Source of the DNA: Branchiostoma floridae
Lineage: Eukaryota > Chordata > Leptocardii > Amphioxiformes > Branchiostomatidae
Length of the DNA stretch: 64,000 bases
NCBI RefSeq assembly: GCF_000003815.2
Contig: NC_049992.1
Coordinates: forward strand, 2,205,789-2,269,788
Direction: 5' to 3'
This document shows positions 58,059 to 64,000 of this stretch, piece after piece. Below the pieces are notes generated by a model. It was not told the DNA's origin, searched no databases, and was given only the letters and a program-made list of their open reading frames with translations. Numbering within the stretch: position 1 is the first letter of the stretch; every line of letters begins with the position of its first letter. Position numbers and translations under genes: made by a program.

Positions 58059-61000
58059 ATGGCGTCGAGCTCGGATTCAGATGAGTCATCGACCGAGTCA
58101 GTGTTGCTTGCATCAGCCGTTGTGGAGGAAATGACCGAAGTCATCGCCACGCTTAGGGACACCACCGGGGACGTGTCAGCTGTGAACCACAACAAGGACA
58201 TCCTGCAGGCTAAAGTCTGTGATCTATATGATGAGTACGAGACGAAACCTGAAAGGCTGTACTTGGGCGACCATCTGGCCGACATCGGTGCCGCGGAGGT
58301 CATCACCAGTAACATCGCCTGGCTGCGGGGGTTGGACCATGGCGGGTTCTCCGAAGATGTCTGGCCCTTCCTGGATTGTCTATACGACTGCTGCCTGAAC
58401 TACACGGACTGTAGCCAAAACTTTGCTGAAGAACTAGGGGAGGCTGGGATCATTCCTGTCCTGGTTCAAGACCTTCAGGAATTCAAGGAGACCTGGGCAA
58501 CCGACGAGGTAACTTGTTGCAAAGGATTTTCTCTTTGGGTTACTTCACTACACAAAGCTTATAAACAGATAGATACCAGATACACATTACACTTGCCGAG
58601 CAAAGAATAGCAACAGCACAAAATCCCTAATCACGTGTTACTAGTACAATCAGAGGTCATGGCTAAGTTCTTATTGACGCCATGCATATTAGGTACATGA
58701 ATGAAGTCAAATTTCAACAATGTTTGCAAAGTGTTTTAGACTAGTTAGTCATACCGATCTTTAAAATTGATGCCCTTATTTGTAAATGTTGTAAATGAAG
58801 ACAATTTATGTGTGTCTTGTGGTGTATGTCTAATTTGTTATCATCGGGAAAAGTAGAATTCGTACTCTTCATATTGTATGTATTTACAGAACTATGCCAG
58901 CACTGTCCGCAATGCACTGACTACATTGTACAACATGTCGCGGTTCTCCGGCGTCAGACCTCTCTTCTGTGAGCCCAACGTAATAGAAAGTCTGATCCCT
59001 TACGTAAAGGCGGACAACGAAGAGGTTGAGGGAATTAAGACTATGGCAACATTGACACTGGCGTATGTAGTCGGTGAGTACTGACTTGCGCATCAACGTG
59101 ATCCAGCGTCCATAGGCTAAGAATCAGATATTATATATAAGGTACCTAAACTCATGTGGAAAAAGAGCCGTCTGTAAGAAATTCAGAAAGAACAGGGCAG
59201 ACAAGAAGCGTAATAAGCGGCCTTCTGATATTTGCTTGGATATTATAGTGTAGCTGTCTTGATTGAAGAAACGTGACCCAGTCCACGGACAAGTCCTTAC
59301 AATATCACAGATAACAACGATAGCTTCTTCAAGATTATCAGTATTATGAAATCTTATAGCAATCATTACAATTGATTTCAGACGAGGAGAATCTGGGCAT
59401 CATGGCGGACCCCTCTGTCATCAGTTTCATCATTGAGATCTTTACAGGAGCTGTAGATGATGAGTCGAAGAGCCACCTGGGATACAGCGCCACCGAGCTG
59501 GCCATGGGGGTGGAGAGACTGGCCGTGAACGACACTCCTGATGACAACAATAAGGTGAGTTATTTCTGATGATATTCTGAATGGAACAGCCTCTCCGTCC
59601 ACATTGTCGACAGCCCCTCACTGGACACTTTCAAGAACAGGTTGCTGTCATCGCATACGTAGTCCAGCCGCTGCGCCTCCTCCATCCGCGAGATATTCCT
59701 ACTAGGAAGTTTGCGGATTACGAACTAGAACTGTGAGGATTAGCTTGACTAGTACATGGACACAATACACCCATCTGACAGTCTCAAACGTTGTTTACGG
59801 TTCCACACTGCCAAACGTTGAATTACAAATCATATTTATAATAAGCTGAATTTGAAAAAAATAACACTGAGGAGGCCTGGTGCTTTTGTTGCGGAGGCTA
59901 AATCCTTCCTGTCGTAGCCTTCTATATATGCTGCAGATATGAACACTGTATGTCCAAAGTTTCAATCCTTCTTAGTTTCGCAGATATAGTAGACTTTGAC
60001 ATTGCCATAAAGACATTGGAGGAAAACTTATAGGTATGTTTGCCTTCCATTCGCAATCTCAGCTGACGCTTGTCGCTGAAGGCATCCTTCCACCCCTGAT
60101 CATACTGATGACTGAAGGAGATGAAGAGGAGCAGCTTTACTCCATCCGGGCCATCTCTCAACTCGCCTTCCATTCAGACAACAAGGAGAAGATCCTTAAC
60201 CTCAAGGTCATCCCAAAGCTACTGGAGTTCGCACAAAGCGTGGATGCAGATACAGCAGTGGCCGCTAAAGGGACTCTGTGGGAGCTGCAGGGTGTTAACG
60301 CCCGAAAACAGAAGGGTGCGAGAAGCTTTTAATGTACTTATCAGCATATTTGCTTTCAATGGTTAGTTTCTGTCTGAACTGGTAATGGTCAATATACGGA
60401 AGCTACGGCCGCTGAGACATTAGAGGACGTCAAAGAATATCATCATACATATATTTGCATATATGAAGACCATACTGGAAAAGGCTTGGCTAGTTTCTAG
60501 TTTCAGCAAATGTGCTGATATCTTTAAACTGCAAGCTGACTAAACGCTCTAAGAAACGTCATATACCGTTACAAATTGATCATGAGCATCTTGTTTGCCC
60601 TCCTCCTCATAGTTGAGGAGCCAGGCGCCGGAAAGACTGACGAAACCAAGACAGACAGCCGTGCCGGACATGTCATGCTGAGTTACCAATGGGACAACCA
60701 GGAGGTCGTCAAGAAGGTGAACTATGCACCATCTACTTTGATATTGATTGTTAAAATGTAGACACAAGCCATCGTTTGTTGCAAGGAATTCTCTTGCTAA
60801 TGGACGAGTGATGAGTAAGCAATGCTTCCCATTATGGGGAATCTTAACAGTCAGCAAACATATTGATAACGATGCAGGCTGTGTCCGTATAATCACACCT
60901 CGTAGAGCTTTGCTGCAATGGCTCTGTATAGGTCACGTGCAACACTAACGGGGAGTCTAATATCATACATATCTGCACAGATAAAAGCCGCACTGGAGGC

Positions 61001-62917
61001 AGCAGGTTACAAGGTATGGATGGACATAGATCAGATGGGCGGGTCCACTCTCGAGGCCATGGCGGGGGCGGTGGAGGGTGCAGCTGTGGTGCTCGTCTGT
61101 ATGTCCCGCAAGTATAAGGAGAGCGCCAACTGTAGGAGAGGTAGGCAACATGAAAACGCCCCTTAGTCGTTTTTGCTGACGAATTTTGGCTCTAAGAAGG
61201 CAAGTTTTTCGTTATTGACAGCATGCAGTGTATTTGGTAAAGGGGCCCCTGAAGACTTCCAACGTATCTGAACTTGATTTTCTTTGTGCGCATATTTGCG
61301 GGACTCATTTCATTATCTCGTACACATGTGCATTTCTCATACAAGTTTTAACCTTTGGCTTGCTCAGAAGTGATCGACATTCATAATCTGAACCTTAGAA
61401 TACAATCGGTTTAGGTTTGGGTAATGCAAATATCGCAAAAGTATATTTTCATAAAATGAATAACTTGAAGTTCGAACGGAATGATTTAAACATAAATCCT
61501 TTATTTTAACTTTCTACTTGAATTCAACTTTGTGACCTCGCTGCGATTCGATTGAGATTTAATTAATCAGCAATTTTAGAAGATCTGTTTTTTCTCTACT
61601 TTTTACAACAGAGTGTGAGTATACCGTGACAAGAGGTACAGACATCATTCCGCTGAAAATGGACGGTAAGTACAAACCTGACGGCTGGCTGGGAATAACA
61701 ATCGGGTCCAGTTTGTACTTCAACTTTGACGACAAGGACAGCTTTGAGGACGTCATGGCCCGGCTCATGAAGGAAATGGGTAAAACTTTTCCTTATTTTC
61801 AGATGCAAGTCGCATGGTTGTATTGGCGTCACATTTACGTGCCAGATCTCAACGAATCAGTATCTCTCGGGGAAGGGAAAGACATCGTCTAAGAATTTGG
61901 TGACTGTTTCTTATTTGTATTGGACAGCCAGTTCTGACTCTGATTAATACCTCTAATAAAGCACCTGTGGAGGTATTATAATAATCCATCTCATAATTCT
62001 TTATTTTACTGTACCCTCTGATAATGAAGCACCCTACGTCCGTAACAGGTGACAGGGGTAAGGGATATACTGCTGCAGGTGCAGAGGTGGACACAGTTGA
62101 CTCCAAACTGGAGGGACTGAAGCTTTAGGACTGGACTCAGGAGGACGTCAGGAGGTGGATCAAGGAGAACCAGCTTGAAGGGTAGAGATCATTCGCAGTT
62201 TTGTTGGTTTTATGTTTTGTTGCTATCACAAATATTCCAATAAATAACACAGCTCTAGATTGTTGTAATGATTTGTTGTAAATTATTGTACGTGGAATAC
62301 TAGTATAATTAGTATACGTAACAAGTACCTTCCTGTTTTTCAGTGATATTAAAAACCTGAAGAAGGAGGACCTGCACTTCCTACACAAAATGAAGAAGGA
62401 GGTAAGTTCCAGTCGATGTCCTATCAGTTCTACAGGACATTTGTTAATGATTCTTGCTTTCATTGCTTTAGTGTCGCAGTGAGAAGTTTATCAATAATGC
62501 GATTTACTAGAACTTGAGAAAATCGTATTTTTTTTACAATCCTTGACATGAGACACATCTTTTGTCTAACTTCCACCGCAGTTGGTAGTCTCTTATTTCC
62601 ACAATTAAAGAAAAATATTTACTGTCCTTTCGACACCATAAAGGGGGAGGGACCACATCACCGTGTCACTTTAATATCTTTTTTGTTCATTTTACAAAAA
62701 GGAAAAAACACACAATAATAATACATAATCAACAAACAGAAGAAATGAATCAAACTTTAGTATCTTAATTAAGGAAAGACAACTCTTCAGCTAACCTATA
62801 TCTTTGTGTGTGTACCAGGCTCCTGAGGAGTTCTACAAGTCCCTAGAGAAGGATCTGGGACTGAAGAGCATCTCCAGCAAGGGGAAGTTCAGTCAGGCGC
62901 TGGAGAAGCTGGAGTAG
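58059..62917 (+). CDS. Gene B: ARM-TIR(-SAM) protein, tandem paralogue of gene A
   Basis: Exons: 58059-58508, 58890-59073, 59382-59554, 60063-60315, 60613-60716, 60981-61140, 61612-61779, 62049-62181, 62344-62401, 62819-62917. Borders are GT/AG and phases match gene A exon by exon through exon 7. Residues 1-353 are armadillo-like; TIR follows at about 373-497 (HVMLSYQWDNQ, KVWMDIDQMGGSTLEAM, ECEYTVTRGTDIIPLKM). Exon 8 meets an in-frame TAG at 62126-62128, giving 523 residues. Beyond it the same frame reads DWTQEDVRRWIKENQL, then KKEDLHFLHKMKKE and GLKSISSKGKFSQALEKLE, a SAM-like domain; with readthrough the total is 593 codons. The open SAM frame suggests a recent nonsense change, a sequence error or readthrough. 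Proposed role: NAD-consuming immune or cell-death sensor, by family only. Confidence 0.88.
59577..59670 (+). pseudogene. LINE reverse-transcriptase terminal fragment in gene B intron 3
   Basis: WNSLSVHIVDSPSLDTFKNR followed by LLSSHT and a stop is the usual end of CR1/L2-type reverse transcriptases (compare the 9815-10320 copy). It lies in intron 3 of gene B, where gene A has no counterpart. Confidence 0.75.
62126..62128 (+). other. In-frame TAG between TIR and SAM in gene B
   Basis: The codon series reads AAG CTT TAG GAC TGG ACT. Changing one base (GAG) would give KLEDWT and restore a continuous frame into the SAM domain. The change is stated only as a comparison with the surrounding frame. 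Confidence 0.85.
62129..62917 (+). CDS. SAM-like module of gene B (exons 8b-10)
   Basis: About 69 codons over 62129-62181, 62344-62401 and 62819-62917. It has the W-x-x-x-D-V-x-x-W start of SAM domains, then LKKEDLHFL, then an LGLKS-type turn and a final ALEKLE helix. Phases 2 and 0 are consistent. SAM domains in SARM1 drive ring assembly; here the order is ARM-TIR-SAM, unlike SARM1 (ARM-SAM-SAM-TIR). Translation requires getting past the upstream TAG. Confidence 0.75.
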
Positions 62918-63055
62918 GGAAGGCTTATTAAATAGATATCCATTATTGCTGGCAAGCTGGAAGAAAAGTGCACGTGATATAATTACGTTTGCTTTATTTT
63001 ACCTTATTTGCAGATATATAATCTATGTGACGCAATTTTGGCGTTGACTATCTTA

Positions 63056-63061
63056 GAATAA
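63056..63061 (+). terminator. Polyadenylation signal of gene B
   Basis: AATAAA about 140 bases after the final stop codon. Canonical word at a reasonable distance; cleavage site not known. Confidence 0.55.
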
Positions 63062-64000
63062 ACTTATCTTTATATTTCCCTGGTTTATATTTGTAATATG
63101 ACTGATATTTTCATATAATTGTACGTGTAACCAGACAAGTATACCAAGTTCTGTAAGAAGCATATAAACAAATAGGCACGACAGCAATAAAGATACAGAG
63201 TTTGTGTAAGAAATGCTTTATTGCAGAGGCCTTTTGGCACGAAAACATTATCTGATGGACATGGTCCGCTGAAAAAAAGACTTTGAAAGTTTTTATTAGC
63301 TTCAAATATTAATGGAGTTATTGAATCTACAGTGCAAAACTGTATGGATCCCATCATGTATATTTAAACAGCATGATTATTCTGATCTCTAAGAATATAC
63401 CTACCACATTTCCTCTTTTATTTATATACACATGGTCCTTATGGCATGGTGATAGGTAATAAATACTTACTGATTACTGATCTAATATACATGTCTGATG
63501 AAACAAACTAACACAATCTACAGTTTGTCATAACGATGATACAAAATTTTGGCAGTGTTGATCATGATCAATCACAATCAGTACATTAACTTTAAGCCTA
63601 GATGCTAAGTATTCTTTTGTGCTTCATCTTACATGTTTGAGGCGTTTTACAATAATTTACACTAATCTTACTCTATATGTACCTAATATTTGAATACAAT
63701 CACTACTAGTACATAGATAGCATACAAATGTTGAGTATTACAGCTAACTGTAGGTCTAAACTTACAGGTTACAAACATCCTGGTTTCGTTCTGCATGAAA
63801 TTCAATCTATGTAGATCTGGAGTAAAACTTTGATTAAACACGATTTCAACTTTCAAACTATCTCTAAATAACATATATTTGTGCCTATAATTCTTTTAAA
63901 TATTTGGATGAAGGTTTTGCTTACAATAAAATGTGTTCTGCACAGGAAAAGTTTTCCATTATTACTGCGCATGTGTAATATATACAAATGGGAAACACAT
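63062..64000. other. 3' flank of gene B; no gene seen
   Basis: AT-rich. The part at 63610-63945 shares words with the gene A flank (ctaagtattcttttgt; aaggttttg then ttacaataaaatg), supporting duplication of the whole block. Confidence 0.45.

Overview
The window looks like animal nuclear DNA, most likely from a cephalochordate (amphioxus, Branchiostoma). This rests on inference from content: short exons with canonical GT-AG introns, animal multidomain proteins (WAP/VWC, Pelota, C2H2 zinc fingers, ARM-TIR), CR1/L2-like LINE fragments, tRNA-derived SINEs, and many foldback/MITE-type elements. No species assignment can be proven from the sequence alone. Eight N-runs mark scaffold gaps. Nothing points to bacteria: no operons, no ribosome binding sites.

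Layout. Positions 1-9700 are almost entirely repetitive: a LINE reverse-transcriptase tail, an exact 409-bp tandem duplication, three copies of a collagen-like segment each followed by a 17-bp minisatellite, and a 54-bp minisatellite with a three-unit higher-order period. A 626-bp inverted-repeat element carrying a second LINE tail sits at 9.7-10.4 kb. Three exons of a Pelota (PELO) homologue lie on the minus strand at 10.6-11.9 kb, with a reading-frame conflict in the middle exon. From 12.8 to 18 kb there is a dense set of foldback elements. Between 19.8 and 22.2 kb lies a secreted or surface gene with alternating WAP and VWC domains and a hydrophobic C-terminal tail; splice phases require one more exon, probably inside the gap at 20.55-20.69 kb. 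At 24.2-25.0 kb (minus) is the last exon of an unrecognised basic, serine-rich nuclear-type protein. A nine-finger C2H2 zinc-finger gene is at 30.6-31.7 kb (minus).

The most interesting part is 38.7-63 kb: two tandem paralogues built from armadillo-like repeats followed by a TIR domain, related in logic to SARM1-type NAD-consuming sensors. Gene A (38765-53131) can be assembled in frame from 11 exons into 711 residues with the order ARM-TIR-TIR. Gene B (58059-62917) is ARM-TIR followed by a SAM-like domain, but an in-frame TAG at 62126-62128 separates TIR from SAM. The two genes share exon phases, intron sequence and flanking sequence, so they arose by a fairly recent segmental duplication. 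They differ at the C-terminus (TIR2 in A, SAM in B), and gene A has been expanded from about 5 kb to about 14 kb by foldback-like arrays, MITEs and a young SINE.

These genes do not form an operon; the proposed link between A and B is paralogy. The predicted roles are inferred from family membership: innate immune or cell-death signalling for ARM-TIR, ribosome rescue for Pelota, protease inhibition or matrix binding for WAP/VWC, and DNA binding for the zinc finger.
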